A stretch of 64,000 nucleotides of DNA from Hyphomicrobiales bacterium (GCA_013911885.1 JACESI010000001.1:368966-432965); one strand, 5' to 3'; numbered from the stretch's first letter, positions 39,759-49,407 are shown. Notes: generated by a model from the sequence alone, not told the origin. Program-made: numbers and translations.

Positions 39759-40844
39759 TTAGAGGTCCAGAACGCGGTTGCGTTTCTGAACATAAGCTGC
39801 GTCCGCGATCGCCGTCCAGCTACCGATGTCCTTGCGGGCAGCGATGACGCTGTCAAAGATATCTCTGGCGAGCGGGCTGTGCGCACGGGCTTCTTCAAGC
39901 ACCTCGTTCGCCGCCTGACCGAAGGCGTCATAAACGTCATCGTTGAACTCACGAAGCTGGACGCCGTGTTCGTTGATGAGTTTGGTCAGGAAAGTACCGT
40001 TATTCGCGTTGGTTTCCGCCATCTGACGGGCATTTTCCTCGTTACAGGCCGCCTGAATGATGGCTTGCTGCGTTTTCGTCAGCGTTCCCCACCAGGAAGC
40101 GTTCATGCCGAGGGCAAGCTGCGAGCCTGGCTCGTGCATGCCTGGCCAGTAATAGAATTTGGCCGCCTCATAGAATTTCAGGAAGAAGTCGTTGTATGGT
40201 CCAACCCATTCCGTGGCGTCGATTGCGCCGGAGACGAGGTTTTCGAAAATCTGGCCACCAGGAAGAGAAACCGGCGATGCGCCGAGTTTCGCCATGACGT
40301 CGCCACCGAGGCCGGGAATGCGCATTTTCAGACCCTTGAGGTCTTCTGGCGATTCGATTTCCTTGTTGAACCAGCCACCCATCTGTACGCCGGTATTGCC
40401 GGCTGCGAAGTTTTTCAAGCCGAATTCGCTGGCGAGTTTATCCCAAAGCTCTTGTCCGCCGCCATATTTGACCCAGGCGTCCATTTCAGTATAGGTGAGG
40501 CCGAAAGGAATCGCGCAATAGGCTGACCAGCCGGCGTGCTTGCCTTTCCAGTAATAATCAGCAGCAATATAGGCCTGCGAGTTGCCCGACGCCACGTCGT
40601 CGAACACGTCAAAGGCGCCGACTTTTTCACCGGCGGCAAAATAGGTTGTCTTGATCGCGCCCTCGGTCAATTCGGCAATGCGCGCTGAAAGACGCTGGGC
40701 ACTGGTACCAAGGCCCGGAAAGTCACGCGGCCATGTCGACACAATCACCATCTCTTTGGTGCTCTGTGCGATAGCCGGTGCAGCAAGTGTTGTGGCACCA
40801 GCGGCAAGCGCTGCGCCCTTCAGAAAATTGCGACGTTCCATCAT
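39759..40844 (-). CDS. dctP: TRAP transporter substrate-binding protein, TakP-like
   Basis: Periplasmic binding protein of 361 residues. A Tat-like signal (ERRNFLKGAALAAGATTLAAPAIA) precedes the mature part. GNTGVQMGGWFNKEI, DLKGLKMRIPGLGG and AIDATEWVGPYND match TakP of Rhodobacter sphaeroides, where the arginine of the KMR motif and neighbouring residues bind 2-oxo acids through a cation. I therefore infer monocarboxylate or 2-oxo-acid uptake; the exact ligand is not decidable by eye. GGGAGAA lies upstream of the ATG. Confidence 0.9.
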   Translation of the reverse strand: MMERRNFLKGAALAAGATTLAAPAIAQSTKEMVIVSTWPRDFPGLGTSAQRLSARIAELTEGAIKTTYFAAGEKVGAFDVFDDVASGNSQAYIAADYYWKGKHAGWSAYCAIPFGLTYTEMDAWVKYGGGQELWDKLASEFGLKNFAAGNTGVQMGGWFNKEIESPEDLKGLKMRIPGLGGDVMAKLGASPVSLPGGQIFENLVSGAIDATEWVGPYNDFFLKFYEAAKFYYWPGMHEPGSQLALGMNASWWGTLTKTQQAIIQAACNEENARQMAETNANNGTFLTKLINEHGVQLREFNDDVYDAFGQAANEVLEEARAHSPLARDIFDSVIAARKDIGSWTAIADAAYVQKRNRVLDL

Positions 40845-41431
40845 AAATTCTCCCTATTTCCCGTTAAGCCGACGGGAAGTTATAAAGTACGGCGCTCGAA
40901 TGCTTGTTTGTTGAAAGCTTTCCTCCAGCCCCTGACTGAACAATATCTATCGTCCCTCAAAAGTCAATTCGAATGGAAGCGCGCAAAAGCACCAAAATTT
41001 TTGACTTTTCAGGCATTCTTGCTGCTTTTTTGAGCAGAAACGGGATGTTCTTCTGTCGGACGGATGATTAGGCATCCTCATGAAGTCGACGTCGGAAATA
41101 GATAACCCCAAAGACGTCTATCTGTGTCGGCGACCTAGACGATCGTCATCAAGGTGAACAGAACCGCAGGATCACCGGCCACCCCACACGAAGTCGCCGA
41201 TCATCGCCTGCCCCCAGCGCCGACAAAATTTCCTGCATCACCACAGTCATGGCGATCAGTGGCACCAGATGCCACTTAAGGCCTCACTACTAGGTAGCGG
41301 ACCATGTTTTTTCATAACGGAGAGGAATGCGAGAGAACACCGCAGGCCAAAAATTTGCTTAAATATCTGATCTTTATGGATGGCTGCGATCCTGGAAATG
41401 CACTCGGCACTGATCCATTTAAAGACGTGCT
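40845..41431. other. 587-bp intergenic region upstream of the TRAP operon
   Basis: No intact gene. The part nearest dctP presumably carries its promoter. Between about 41090 and 41280 the minus strand reads like a decayed membrane-protein fragment: one frame gives WHLVPLIAMTVVMQEILSAL, and after stops another gives LMTIV, a stop, then VADTDRRLWGYLFPTS. The frames are interrupted and I cannot name a parent gene. Confidence 0.4.
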
Positions 41432-41518
41432 TGGTGCCCAGAAGAGGACTCGAACCTCCACACCGTTTCCAGTACCAGCACCTGAAGCTGGCGCGTCTAC
41501 CAATTCCGCCATCTGGGC
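41432..41518 (-). tRNA. tRNA-Leu (anticodon CAG)
   Basis: An 87-nt class II tRNA on the minus strand: acceptor GCCCAGA/TCTGGGC, D-arm GCGGAATTGGTAGACGC, anticodon stem CCAGC/GCTGG with loop TTCAGGT giving CAG, a long variable arm (around CTGGAAACGG), T-arm GAGGTTCGAGTCCTC and encoded CCA. Reads CUG. Confidence 0.97.
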
Positions 41519-41702
41519 AATCAAAGCGCTTTGGCTCCGAGAGGAGTGAGCCATAAGCCGTGACTTTCGGCTTGTCAATGACCTGCCCGGAGGCTTTGTC
41601 ACGATTGAGGAAATTGCACTCAAACGCGCTGCTCGCCTCTTGTCTTCGCCCGGCGCGAGCGGCTATGACTTGCAGGCCGTTTTCAACACCGGAAGGTGAG
41701 CC

Positions 41703-42689
41703 ATGCTCGACGCATCGACAATTGCTGCAAACAACACGAAGCTCGTCACCGTTTTCGGTGGTTCCGGTTTCGTCGGGCGCTATGTCGTCAAGGCACTCGC
41801 GATGCGTGGTTATCGCATCCGGGTTGCCTGTCGCCGCCCGGATCTGGCGGGTTTTCTGCGGCCGCTTGGCACGGTTGGCCAAATCCAGCCGGTTCAGGCA
41901 AATCTGCGTTACCCGGCATCGGTCGAGCGCGCGCTCGACGGTGCCGATGCGGTGATCAATCTTGTTGGCATTCTTTATGCCTCGGGGCGCCAGACATTCG
42001 ATGCGGTGCAGGCAGAGGGGGCTGCGACCATCGCGCAAGCAGCGCGTAAGGCCGGGGTTTCCCGCCTAATCCAGATGTCGGCCATCGGCGCGGATGCAAC
42101 AAGCGAGGTCGCCTATGCCCGCAGCAAGGCCGAAGGTGAAGCGGCGGTTCTGAAGGCGGTGCCGTCGGCGGTTATCATCCGCCCTTCGATTGTCTTTGGT
42201 CCGGAGGATGATTTTTTCAACCGCTTTGCGAACATGGCTGCCGCTTCGCCTTTTCTGCCGCTGATCGGTGGTGGCATGACGCGATTTCAGCCGGTCTATG
42301 TAGGCGATGTCGCCGAAGTCGTTGCCCGCGGTGTCGATGGCGTGCTTCAGCCGGGCGCGGTTTATGAACTCGGCGGACCGCGTGTTGCAAGTTTCCGCGA
42401 ATGTCTCGAACTCATGACCGCGGTCATCCAGCGCAAGCCGCGTCTGCTCAATATCCCATTCGCTCTCGCGCGGGTGCAGGCACAAATCCTTCAGCTTCTG
42501 CCGAAACCGCTGCTCACGGTCGATCAGGTGCGCATGCTCGAAAAGGACAATGTGGTCTCCGATACAGCATCCGCTGAAGGGCGGACGCTCAAAGGGCTGC
42601 ACATCAACCCGCAAAGCATGGAAGCCATTCTGCCGACCTATCTCGAGCGCTATCGCCCCTACGGCCAGTTCGCGCCGAAGTCTTCCTAA
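41703..42689 (+). CDS. Complex I NDUFA9-like NAD(P)-binding protein
   Basis: Atypical short-chain dehydrogenase of 328 residues similar to the NDUFA9 accessory subunit of respiratory complex [20 protein letters not shown] binds the dinucleotide; [43 protein letters not shown] (the YxxxK position), [19 protein letters not shown] and [11 protein letters not shown] are typical. AAGGTGAGCC directly precedes the ATG. A structural or stabilising role is known for the family rather than a reaction. It converges with uppP, stops overlapping by 4 bp. Confidence 0.9.
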   Translation: MLDASTIAANNTKLVTVFGGSGFVGRYVVKALAMRGYRIRVACRRPDLAGFLRPLGTVGQIQPVQANLRYPASVERALDGADAVINLVGILYASGRQTFDAVQAEGAATIAQAARKAGVSRLIQMSAIGADATSEVAYARSKAEGEAAVLKAVPSAVIIRPSIVFGPEDDFFNRFANMAAASPFLPLIGGGMTRFQPVYVGDVAEVVARGVDGVLQPGAVYELGGPRVASFRECLELMTAVIQRKPRLLNIPFALARVQAQILQLLPKPLLTVDQVRMLEKDNVVSDTASAEGRTLKGLHINPQSMEAILPTYLERYRPYGQFAPKSS

Positions 42690-43495
42690 AGCAGCCAGAG
42701 CGCGAGAATGCCGATCGAGCCGACCGCGATCCGCCAATAGGCAAAGGGCGCGAAACCGTGCCGCGTCACGAAATCGAGAAGATATTTCACGACCAGCGCG
42801 CCCATCACAAAGGCAGCGGCAAAACCGATCGCGACAAGCAAAAGGTCTGATGACGTGACCACGTCGCGGTTTTTGTAAAGGTCATAGACAAAGGCTCCGC
42901 CCATTGTGGGCATGGCGAGAAAAAACGTGAACTCCGCTGCCGAACGCTTGTCGGTGCCGAGCAGAAGCGCGCCTGCAATCGTTGCGCCAGAGCGTGAAAC
43001 GCCCGGCACCAGCGCCAGACACTGGAAAAATCCGATCACGACGCAGAGCCAGATTGGAAAGTCCTCGATCCTGGTGAACCGCGGTGTCAAGGTCGTTGCC
43101 CTGCGGTCGACCCACAAAAGAATGAACCCGCCGAGAAGCAGCATCACACAGATGAGAAGCGGGCTTTCGAAAAACACGGTCTTGATGATTGTGTGGAGAA
43201 GCACCCCGGCGGCGGCGGCAGGCAGAAAGGCAAGGGTGACGCCTGCGACAAAGCGGCGGGCGGCAGCACTTTCGGGCAAGGCACGGGCAATCGCGATGAG
43301 GCGGCCGAAATAGATCGTCAGGATCGCAAGGATCGCACCGAGTTGAATCAGCACTTCAAAGGCTTTACCAGCGCTCTCAAAGCCCAGAAAATGCCCGAGC
43401 AGGAGAATATGACCGGTGGACGAAACTGGAAGAAACTCGGTCAAGCCTTCCACAATTCCCAAAATAAGTGCTGAGATAATCGTGTCCGTATCCAT
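42686..43495 (-). CDS. uppP: Undecaprenyl-diphosphatase
   Basis: Membrane phosphatase of 269 residues (BacA family) recycling undecaprenyl pyrophosphate for peptidoglycan and O-antigen synthesis. The two catalytic motifs are present: [17 protein letters not shown] near the N-terminus and [11 protein letters not shown] in the middle, plus [14 protein letters not shown] 43495 starts just before the first helix, with AAAGG upstream; an earlier frame extension is unsupported. Confidence 0.95.
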   Translation of the reverse strand: MDTDTIISALILGIVEGLTEFLPVSSTGHILLLGHFLGFESAGKAFEVLIQLGAILAILTIYFGRLIAIARALPESAAARRFVAGVTLAFLPAAAAGVLLHTIIKTVFFESPLLICVMLLLGGFILLWVDRRATTLTPRFTRIEDFPIWLCVVIGFFQCLALVPGVSRSGATIAGALLLGTDKRSAAEFTFFLAMPTMGGAFVYDLYKNRDVVTSSDLLLVAIGFAAAFVMGALVVKYLLDFVTRHGFAPFAYWRIAVGSIGILALWLL

Positions 43496-43656
43496 CAAAA
43501 CACCTTTTGGAATCTGTGCCATACCTGCTAGAACCCCGCGCAATCATGCGAGGACCGTCGCATCGTGGTAGTCTGTTCGCATAGCCCGTACAAGGGGCTT
43601 TTCCGGCGGCTTGCGCGCCCGAAAAGGCCCGATCATCGAAAAAGGCGCGCCGCCCA

Positions 43657-44343
43657 ATGTTGAGATTGGTTCATCATCCCTTTTCTGCGCAGAGCCGTTT
43701 CATCCGGCTCTGCCTTGCCGAATATGGCGAGAAGGTTGAGCTCACAGAAGCAAAGCCGTGGGAGCGGCGCGAGGCGCTGCTCAAGATCAACCCGGCCGGC
43801 ACGATCCCGATCCTCATCGACGGCACGGGACCTGCGATCTGCGGCCATGACGTGATTGCAGAATATCTCGATGAAACCCGCGGACCGCTGAAGCGCGAAA
43901 ATCGGCTGATGCCGGAAAATCCGATTGAGCGCTCGGAAGTGCGCCGTCTGGTGAACTGGTTTCTGATCAAGATGGAAGCGGAGGCGACGAGCTATATTGC
44001 GCATGAGAAGATCCACAAGATCGAGATGAATGGCAGCTCGCGCTCACCGGACAGTCAGGTGATCCGAGCCGCACGCGCCAATGTGAAGCCGCATCTGCAA
44101 TATGTCTCCTTTCTCGCGGGCACGCGCAATTATCTCGGCGGCCTGCGCCTGACTTATGCCGACCTTGCCGCCGCCGCGGCTTTTTCGGTCATGGATTATA
44201 CCGGCGATGTCCCCTGGGATCAGGAAGAGGCGGCGAAGACCTGGTATGCGCGGGTGAAATCGCGTCCGGCCTTTCGCGCCCTTCTCGCTGAGCGGATGCG
44301 CGGCCTGCCGCCGGTCTCGCACTACGCGGATCTGGACTTCTGA
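43657..44343 (+). CDS. Glutathione S-transferase family protein
   Basis: Protein of 228 residues with an N-terminal thioredoxin-like domain (LVHHPFSAQSRFIRLCLAEYG, INPAGTIPILIDG, ICGHDVIAEYLDE) and an all-helical C-terminal domain (YLGGLRLTYADLAAAAAFSVMDY, the usual N-capping motif). The active-site serine is probably in HPFSAQSR. Substrate unknown. Its stop overlaps the inferred CTG start of queG, so the two are likely co-translated. Confidence 0.88.
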   Translation: MLRLVHHPFSAQSRFIRLCLAEYGEKVELTEAKPWERREALLKINPAGTIPILIDGTGPAICGHDVIAEYLDETRGPLKRENRLMPENPIERSEVRRLVNWFLIKMEAEATSYIAHEKIHKIEMNGSSRSPDSQVIRAARANVKPHLQYVSFLAGTRNYLGGLRLTYADLAAAAAFSVMDYTGDVPWDQEEAAKTWYARVKSRPAFRALLAERMRGLPPVSHYADLDF

Positions 44344-45464
44344 GCGCCGGGCCCGACAGAATCAAAGCCCGCCTCGTCGCTGACGGGCGTGGCGAGGGCT
44401 TCGATCTTGTCGGTGTGACGTCGCCTGACGCCCTTCCAGAGGCGCCGGCGAGACTTGCCTATTTTCTCGATCAGAACCGCCACGGCACGATGGCCTGGCT
44501 CGAGGAGCGCGCAGACTGGCGCACCGATCCGCGCAGGCTCTGGCCCGAGGTGCGCTCGATCATCCTTCTCGGCATGAATTACGGCCCGGATCACGACCCG
44601 CTTGAAAGCCTCAGCTTGCGCGACCGCGCGACACTTTCCGTCTATGCGGCAAACCGCGATTATCACGATGTTATCAAAGGAAAGTTGAAGCAGGTCGCCG
44701 GGCGCTTCGCGGCAGCAAATGGCGCAGCGGTGAAAGTCTTCGTTGATACGGCCCCGGTCATGGAAAAGCCGCTCGCCGAAAAGGCCGGGCTCGGCTGGCA
44801 GGGCAAGCACACCAATCTCGTGAGCCGCGAATTCGGGTCATGGCTCTTTCTCGGCGCGATTTTCACGGATCTTGCGCTTCCGCCGGATGAACCCGAGCCG
44901 GATCATTGCGGCTCCTGCCGCGCCTGCCTCGACATCTGCCCGACCGACGCCTTTCCCGCACCCTATCAGCTCGATGCGCGCCGGTGCATTTCTTATCTCA
45001 CCATCGAGCACAAGGGCCCGATCGACCGGACGCTTCGGGCCAAAATGGGAAACCGAATCTATGGCTGCGATGATTGCCTTGCGGTCTGTCCTTGGAACAA
45101 ATTCGCGTCGACGGCCTCGGAAGTAAAGCTGAAGGCGCGCGCCGACCGGATTTCCCCATCGCTCGAGGCGCTTGCAACGCTTGATGATTCCGGCTTTCGC
45201 GCGCTGTTTCAAGGCTCCCCGGTCAAACGCATCGGCCGGGCAAAATTTATCTCAAACGTGCTGATCGCCATCGGTAATTCGGGTGAGCCCTCACTTGCCG
45301 ACTGCGCCCGCGGCCTGTTACAGGATGGCGAACCAATCATCCGGGCGATGGCGGTCTGGGCTATGCGGCAGCTTGTCGAAAGACCGGCATTTGACGCTTT
45401 ACGCAACATGCTTGCGGCACGGGAACAGAACCCGATGGTGCAGGAAGAATGGACGGCCGATTGA
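44340..45464 (+). CDS. queG: Epoxyqueuosine reductase, probable CTG start
   Basis: Cobalamin- and Fe-S-dependent enzyme that reduces epoxyqueuosine to queuosine in tRNA. Two ferredoxin cluster motifs are clear (CGSCRACLDICPTDAF and CDDCLAVCPWNKF), after YHDVIKGKLKQ and DTAPVMEKPLAEKAGLGWQGKHTN-type blocks. The first usual start codon in frame is GTG 44415, but homology continues upstream (IKARLVADGRGEGFDLVGVTSPDA). No ATG, GTG or TTG exists back to the stop at 44289; a CTG at 44340 overlaps the gst stop as CTGA and gives the expected length of 374 residues. It links to the corrin genes at the left, since QueG needs B12. Confidence 0.88.
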   Translation: MSAGPDRIKARLVADGRGEGFDLVGVTSPDALPEAPARLAYFLDQNRHGTMAWLEERADWRTDPRRLWPEVRSIILLGMNYGPDHDPLESLSLRDRATLSVYAANRDYHDVIKGKLKQVAGRFAAANGAAVKVFVDTAPVMEKPLAEKAGLGWQGKHTNLVSREFGSWLFLGAIFTDLALPPDEPEPDHCGSCRACLDICPTDAFPAPYQLDARRCISYLTIEHKGPIDRTLRAKMGNRIYGCDDCLAVCPWNKFASTASEVKLKARADRISPSLEALATLDDSGFRALFQGSPVKRIGRAKFISNVLIAIGNSGEPSLADCARGLLQDGEPIIRAMAVWAMRQLVERPAFDALRNMLAAREQNPMVQEEWTAD

Positions 45465-46369
45465 TGAATCTTTTCGTGTTCGGCCTCGGCTATTCCGCCA
45501 CCAGCGCCGTCAACAGTCTGGCCGACCATTGCCGTCGGACAGGAGGCTTTGTCAGTGCGACGACCCGCACCCGGGAAAAGGCCGATATCATCGCCGCAAA
45601 GGGACTTCGCGCGCATGTCTTTAGCGGCGACGCGCCGGGCGACGCCGCCCTCAAGGCTGATCTCCAGGCGGCCACCCATATTCTGATGTCGATTGCGCCG
45701 GGCGACAGCGATCCTGTTCTGCGCCATCACGGTGCCGATATTCGCGCAGCGCCCGCGCTTGAATGGATCGGCTATTATTCCACCGTCGGCGTTTACGGCG
45801 ACCATGAAGGGGCGTGGGTGAGCGAGGCTGCCGCGCTCAAACCCTCGAGCCGCCGCTCGAAAGAACGTGTCGAGGCGGAAGATGGCTGGACCGCGCTTGG
45901 CAAGGAATGCGGCATTCCGGTCAGCCTCATCCGCCTTGCCGGCATTTATGGGCCGGGCCGCAACACGCTTGTCAATCTGAGCGACGGATCGGCACGGCGG
46001 ATCATCAAACCGGGGCAGGTCTTCAACCGTATCCATGTCGCCGATATTGCACGCATCACCGAAGCCGCGGCAATCATGAAGGCGCACGGCGTCTTCAACG
46101 GCGCGGACAACGAACCCGCCCCGCCACAGGATGTGGTCGAATATGGCGCGCGACTGATGGGACTGCCCGTGCCGCCGGATATCCCCTTTGAGACAGCCAA
46201 CCTTTCCGCTATGGGACGCTCGTTTTATGGCGAGACCAAGCGCGTTTCGAACCTGCGCCTCAAGGCCGATCTCGGTATTGATCTCCTCTATCCGACCTAC
46301 AGAGAAGCGCTCGACGCCCTCTGGCAGAGCGACACCTGGCGCGAGGCGCCTCTACTTTCCCCTTTTTGA
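45464..46369 (+). CDS. NAD(P)-dependent epimerase/dehydratase family protein (YeeZ-like)
   Basis: Rossmann-fold protein of 301 residues. The N-terminus MNLFVFGLGYSATSAVNSLA contains the glycine-rich dinucleotide motif; YYSTVGVYGDHEGAWVSE, RLAGIYGPGRNTL and QVFNRIHVADIARI are typical of atypical SDRs related to E. coli YeeZ. Substrate unknown. The ATG shares one base with the queG stop (TGATG), so the two genes are coupled. Confidence 0.85.
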   Translation: MNLFVFGLGYSATSAVNSLADHCRRTGGFVSATTRTREKADIIAAKGLRAHVFSGDAPGDAALKADLQAATHILMSIAPGDSDPVLRHHGADIRAAPALEWIGYYSTVGVYGDHEGAWVSEAAALKPSSRRSKERVEAEDGWTALGKECGIPVSLIRLAGIYGPGRNTLVNLSDGSARRIIKPGQVFNRIHVADIARITEAAAIMKAHGVFNGADNEPAPPQDVVEYGARLMGLPVPPDIPFETANLSAMGRSFYGETKRVSNLRLKADLGIDLLYPTYREALDALWQSDTWREAPLLSPF

Positions 46370-46381
46370 AAGCATACGCCG

Positions 46382-47260
46382 ATGAGCGCCGCCGCCTTTC
46401 GCACCGCGATCCTTGCAACCATCACCATGATTGCCTTCGCGTGCAACTCGATCTTCGGCAGGCTCGCGCTGTCGAGCGAGGCAATCGACCCGGCAAGCTA
46501 TACCACGATCCGGCTCATTTCCGGCGCCATGATGCTGCTTCTCATCGTCAGCCTGCGCGGCGGATTCAGGGGTCATGCGCCGGATGGCTCCTTTCTCGGA
46601 ACGACAGGGCTTTCAGCGCTCGCTCTGTTCGGCTACGCGGCGTTTTTCTCTTTCGCCTATCTCAGCGTCGATACTGGCGTCGGTGCGCTCATTCTTTTCG
46701 CCTGTGTTCAGGGCACGATGATCCTATGGGGAGTTTATAAAGGAGAACGGCCTGACATGCAGCAATGGGTCGGCATGACGCTGGCTTTCGCAGGCTTTGT
46801 CTATCTCGTATCCCCCGGTCTTGCCGCGCCGGATGCGCTCGGCTCCGTGCTGATGGGTATTGCCGGTATTTCCTGGGGGATTTATTCGTTGCGCGGTCGC
46901 GGGCAAAAGGATCCGGTGCAGGCAACCGCCCGCAATTTCATCGCAACCGTGCCGCTGTGTATCGTGCTCTCGATCCTCCTCATCGACCGCTCGGCCATCG
47001 AACTGCCGGGGGTCATTCTCGCCGTAACCTCCGGCGCGGTCACCTCGGCACTCGGTTATTCGCTCTGGTATGAAACCATCAAGGGCCTGTCCGCGACCAA
47101 ATCGGCCATTATCCAACTGACCGTCCCGGTGATCGCGACAGCTGGCGGCGCGCTGTTTCTAGGCGAACCGGTGAGCCTTCGCTATGTGCTTGCAAGTATC
47201 CTCATTCTTGGTGGCGTTGCGCTCACGGTGATCGCGAAGCAGAAGGCAGCAACCAAATAG
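46382..47260 (+). CDS. EamA-family (DMT) transporter
   Basis: Membrane protein of 292 residues with ten predicted helices in two EamA repeats (about 5-140 and 150-285). FACNSIFGRLAL, SFAYLSVDTGVGALILFACVQGTMI and TSALGYSLWYETIKGLSATKSAIIQLTVPVIA follow the family pattern, ending with FLGEPVSLRYVLASILILGGVALTVIA. Substrate unknown; relatives export metabolites or amino acids. The last 14 codons lie in a duplicated segment whose second copy is used antisense by the next gene. Confidence 0.85.
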   Translation: MSAAAFRTAILATITMIAFACNSIFGRLALSSEAIDPASYTTIRLISGAMMLLLIVSLRGGFRGHAPDGSFLGTTGLSALALFGYAAFFSFAYLSVDTGVGALILFACVQGTMILWGVYKGERPDMQQWVGMTLAFAGFVYLVSPGLAAPDALGSVLMGIAGISWGIYSLRGRGQKDPVQATARNFIATVPLCIVLSILLIDRSAIELPGVILAVTSGAVTSALGYSLWYETIKGLSATKSAIIQLTVPVIATAGGALFLGEPVSLRYVLASILILGGVALTVIAKQKAATK

Positions 47261-47320
47261 AGCCGCCACCATTCGCAGGGGCGGCGTTGCGCTCAAGGTG
47301 ATAGCGAAGCAGAAGGCAGC
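47210..47320. repeat. 41-bp direct repeat, 70 bp apart, joining EamA and hydrolase tails
   Basis: 47210-47250 (the end of the EamA gene) and 47280-47320 match at 38 of 41 positions, with the core GCGAAGCAGAAGGCAGC identical in both. The second copy runs through the stop and last codons of the minus-strand hydrolase. A small tandem duplication is the simplest explanation. Confidence 0.9.
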
Positions 47321-48081
47321 GATAGTTCGATGAGGCTTTCCACTGTCCGCAGCAGCTGAATGAGGTCGGTCTCCCGCGATAGACGGTGATCGCCATCTGG
47401 CACCAGCGTGAAATTCACCTCATCCAGCGGCAGCAGCGACATCAGCGCCTGGCCATGTTCCCAGGGCACATCCGGATCCTTGCCGCCTTGCAATATATGC
47501 ACCGGGCAGCCGAGATGAAGCGGCTTGCCTGTGATTTCGTGGGCGCGGCCATCCTCGATCAGTTTCCGGGTGATGATGTAGTCATCATCGCCATAATCGG
47601 ATGGCATCGCGACATAGCCCGCGCGCTCCATGTCAGCTTTCATCGCATCGGAAAACCTGCCCCACATAAGCTTTTCCGTCATATCCCAGGCGGGCGCGAC
47701 AAGAACGAGACCCGCAACCCGTTCGGGCGATGGGCGGCGTTGGGCAAGAAGCAGGGCAAGCCAGCCGCCCATGGAAGAGCCGATCACGATCTGCGGCCCC
47801 CTGGTCACGCCATCAAACACAGCAAGCGCTTCCTCAAGCCAGCGTGAAATCGTGCCCTCCGTGAATTCGCCGCCCGATGCGCCGTGCCCGGAATAATCCA
47901 TGCGGCAGCAATTGCGGTTTTCCGCAACCGCCCAATCCGCGAGCGCAAGCGCCTTCTGCCCGAGCATCGAAGATTTGAAGCCGCCAAGCCAGAAAAGCCC
48001 CGGCATTGCCGGATCCCCCTTGTTTTCGATATAAGCGATCTGGCGCGCATCCTTGCCCTCGCCGATTGCGAGATAGCGCAC
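47293..48081 (-). CDS. Alpha/beta hydrolase
   Basis: Predicted 262-residue serine hydrolase. GLFWLGGFKSSM is the oxyanion region, DYSGHGASGG follows, the nucleophile elbow is GSSMGGWLALLL, and the acid and histidine lie in DPDVPW and DGDHRLSR. The start is uncertain: GTG 48081 with AGG eight bases upstream fits homologues; TTG 48111 is the alternative. The final residues (LSLPSASLSP) and the stop derive from a duplicated piece of the neighbouring transporter gene read in antisense. Substrate unknown. Confidence 0.82.
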   Translation of the reverse strand: MRYLAIGEGKDARQIAYIENKGDPAMPGLFWLGGFKSSMLGQKALALADWAVAENRNCCRMDYSGHGASGGEFTEGTISRWLEEALAVFDGVTRGPQIVIGSSMGGWLALLLAQRRPSPERVAGLVLVAPAWDMTEKLMWGRFSDAMKADMERAGYVAMPSDYGDDDYIITRKLIEDGRAHEITGKPLHLGCPVHILQGGKDPDVPWEHGQALMSLLPLDEVNFTLVPDGDHRLSRETDLIQLLRTVESLIELSLPSASLSP

Positions 48082-48138
48082 ATTATGGACCTGGGAATCT
48101 GCTTGGCTCAATCGAGGGGCTCGTCTAAGGGTGTTCGG

Positions 48139-49407
48139 ATGAACGAGATGATAGCCCTCCAGACTGACACGCAATTGCTGAATGGCAAGATCATTCTTCA
48201 GGTTATTCCGAACCTTGAAACAGGCGGTGCGGAACGGACCACCGTTGATATGGTCGGCGGCATCGTTCGCGCGGGTGGGCGGGCCCTGGTTGCAAGTGCG
48301 GGCGGGCGGCTGGTCGGCGCTGTTGAGGCCGCGGGCGGGCAGCATGTCACCCTGCCGCTTGATGCCAAATTCCGCCTCGACCGGCTGTGGCGCTGTCGAC
48401 AGAGCCTGATCGCACTCGCCCGAACGAGCCGCGTGGACCTCATCCATGCCCGCTCGCGCGCGCCCGCCTTCGCAGCGCTCAGCGCAGCCAATGCCGCCGG
48501 AATTCCATTCATGACGACCTATCACGGCATCTATTCCGAGAACAACGCGCTGAAGCGCTGGTACAATTCTGTGATGGTCAAAGGGGTGGCGGTGATTGCG
48601 AACTCGAATTATACCGCCGACATCATCCGGGCCCGCTATGGCACGGAAGAAGCACGGCTTTTCGTCGTCCATCGCGGCACTGACCTGGCGCTGTTCGACC
48701 GGACCCGCATTGCCCCCTCGGCACGCAATGCGCTTCAGGCCCGCCTCAAGCTGCCGAAAGGCCGACCGATTGTGATGCTGGTCGCGCGGCTGACCGAATG
48801 GAAGGGTCATCTTCTCGCCGTCAAGGCGGCGGCAATGCTCAAGGCCGATGTTGAGGCTGAAGCGGGCATCATGCCCTTTTTCGTATTTGCCGGGCAGGCG
48901 CAGAGCGAGACCTTTGCAGCGCGGATACGCTCGGACATCGTGGAAGCGGGGCTTCTCAACGATGTGATGCTCACCGGCCATATCGATGATGTGCCGCTTG
49001 TGCTGTCGCTTGCCGATATCGTCATCGTGCCCTCGACCAAACCGGAAGCCTTCGGCCGTTCCGTCGCCGAGGCATCAGCCATGGAAGTGCCGGTGATCGC
49101 TTTCGATCATGGCGGCGCGGTCGAGACCATCGCCTGCCCGCCAGCAGTCGACGCTGGCAACAGAACCGGTTTCAGGGTGGCGAACGGCGATGTTGCCGCG
49201 CTCGCCGCCGCAATCCGCCGCCTCGCCGATATGCCGTCGGACGCGCGCCGGGCAATCGGTCAACGCGGGCGACAGCATATTGCCAATCATTTTTCGACGG
49301 AACAGATGGTGCAGAAGACGATTGCCGTTTATAACCATGTTCTTTCGCGCTCGCACAAACAGAACGGCATATCTGTTGACTTTGGCACGAAAGGTGTAAA
49401 CTTGTGA
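48139..49407 (+). CDS. Glycosyltransferase, family 4
   Basis: GT-B fold transferase of 422 residues. The acceptor side shows IPNLETGGAERTTVDMVGGI; the donor side has VMLVARLTEWKGHLLAVKAA and the EX7E region SLADIVIVPSTKPEAFGRSVAEASAMEVPVIA written here only by its core TKPEAFGRSVAEA. It probably adds a sugar to a surface glycan or lipopolysaccharide. ATG 48139 has AAGG eight bases upstream; an earlier frame overlaps the divergent hydrolase. It is followed by infC on the same strand. Confidence 0.88.
   Translation: MNEMIALQTDTQLLNGKIILQVIPNLETGGAERTTVDMVGGIVRAGGRALVASAGGRLVGAVEAAGGQHVTLPLDAKFRLDRLWRCRQSLIALARTSRVDLIHARSRAPAFAALSAANAAGIPFMTTYHGIYSENNALKRWYNSVMVKGVAVIANSNYTADIIRARYGTEEARLFVVHRGTDLALFDRTRIAPSARNALQARLKLPKGRPIVMLVARLTEWKGHLLAVKAAAMLKADVEAEAGIMPFFVFAGQAQSETFAARIRSDIVEAGLLNDVMLTGHIDDVPLVLSLADIVIVPSTKPEAFGRSVAEASAMEVPVIAFDHGGAVETIACPPAVDAGNRTGFRVANGDVAALAAAIRRLADMPSDARRAIGQRGRQHIANHFSTEQMVQKTIAVYNHVLSRSHKQNGISVDFGTKGVNL

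Noticed and set aside
41256..42038. A 260-codon minus-strand frame spanning the tRNA-Leu
   Set aside because: It reads through a complete tRNA gene and the antisense of the NDUFA9-like gene; no protein signature.
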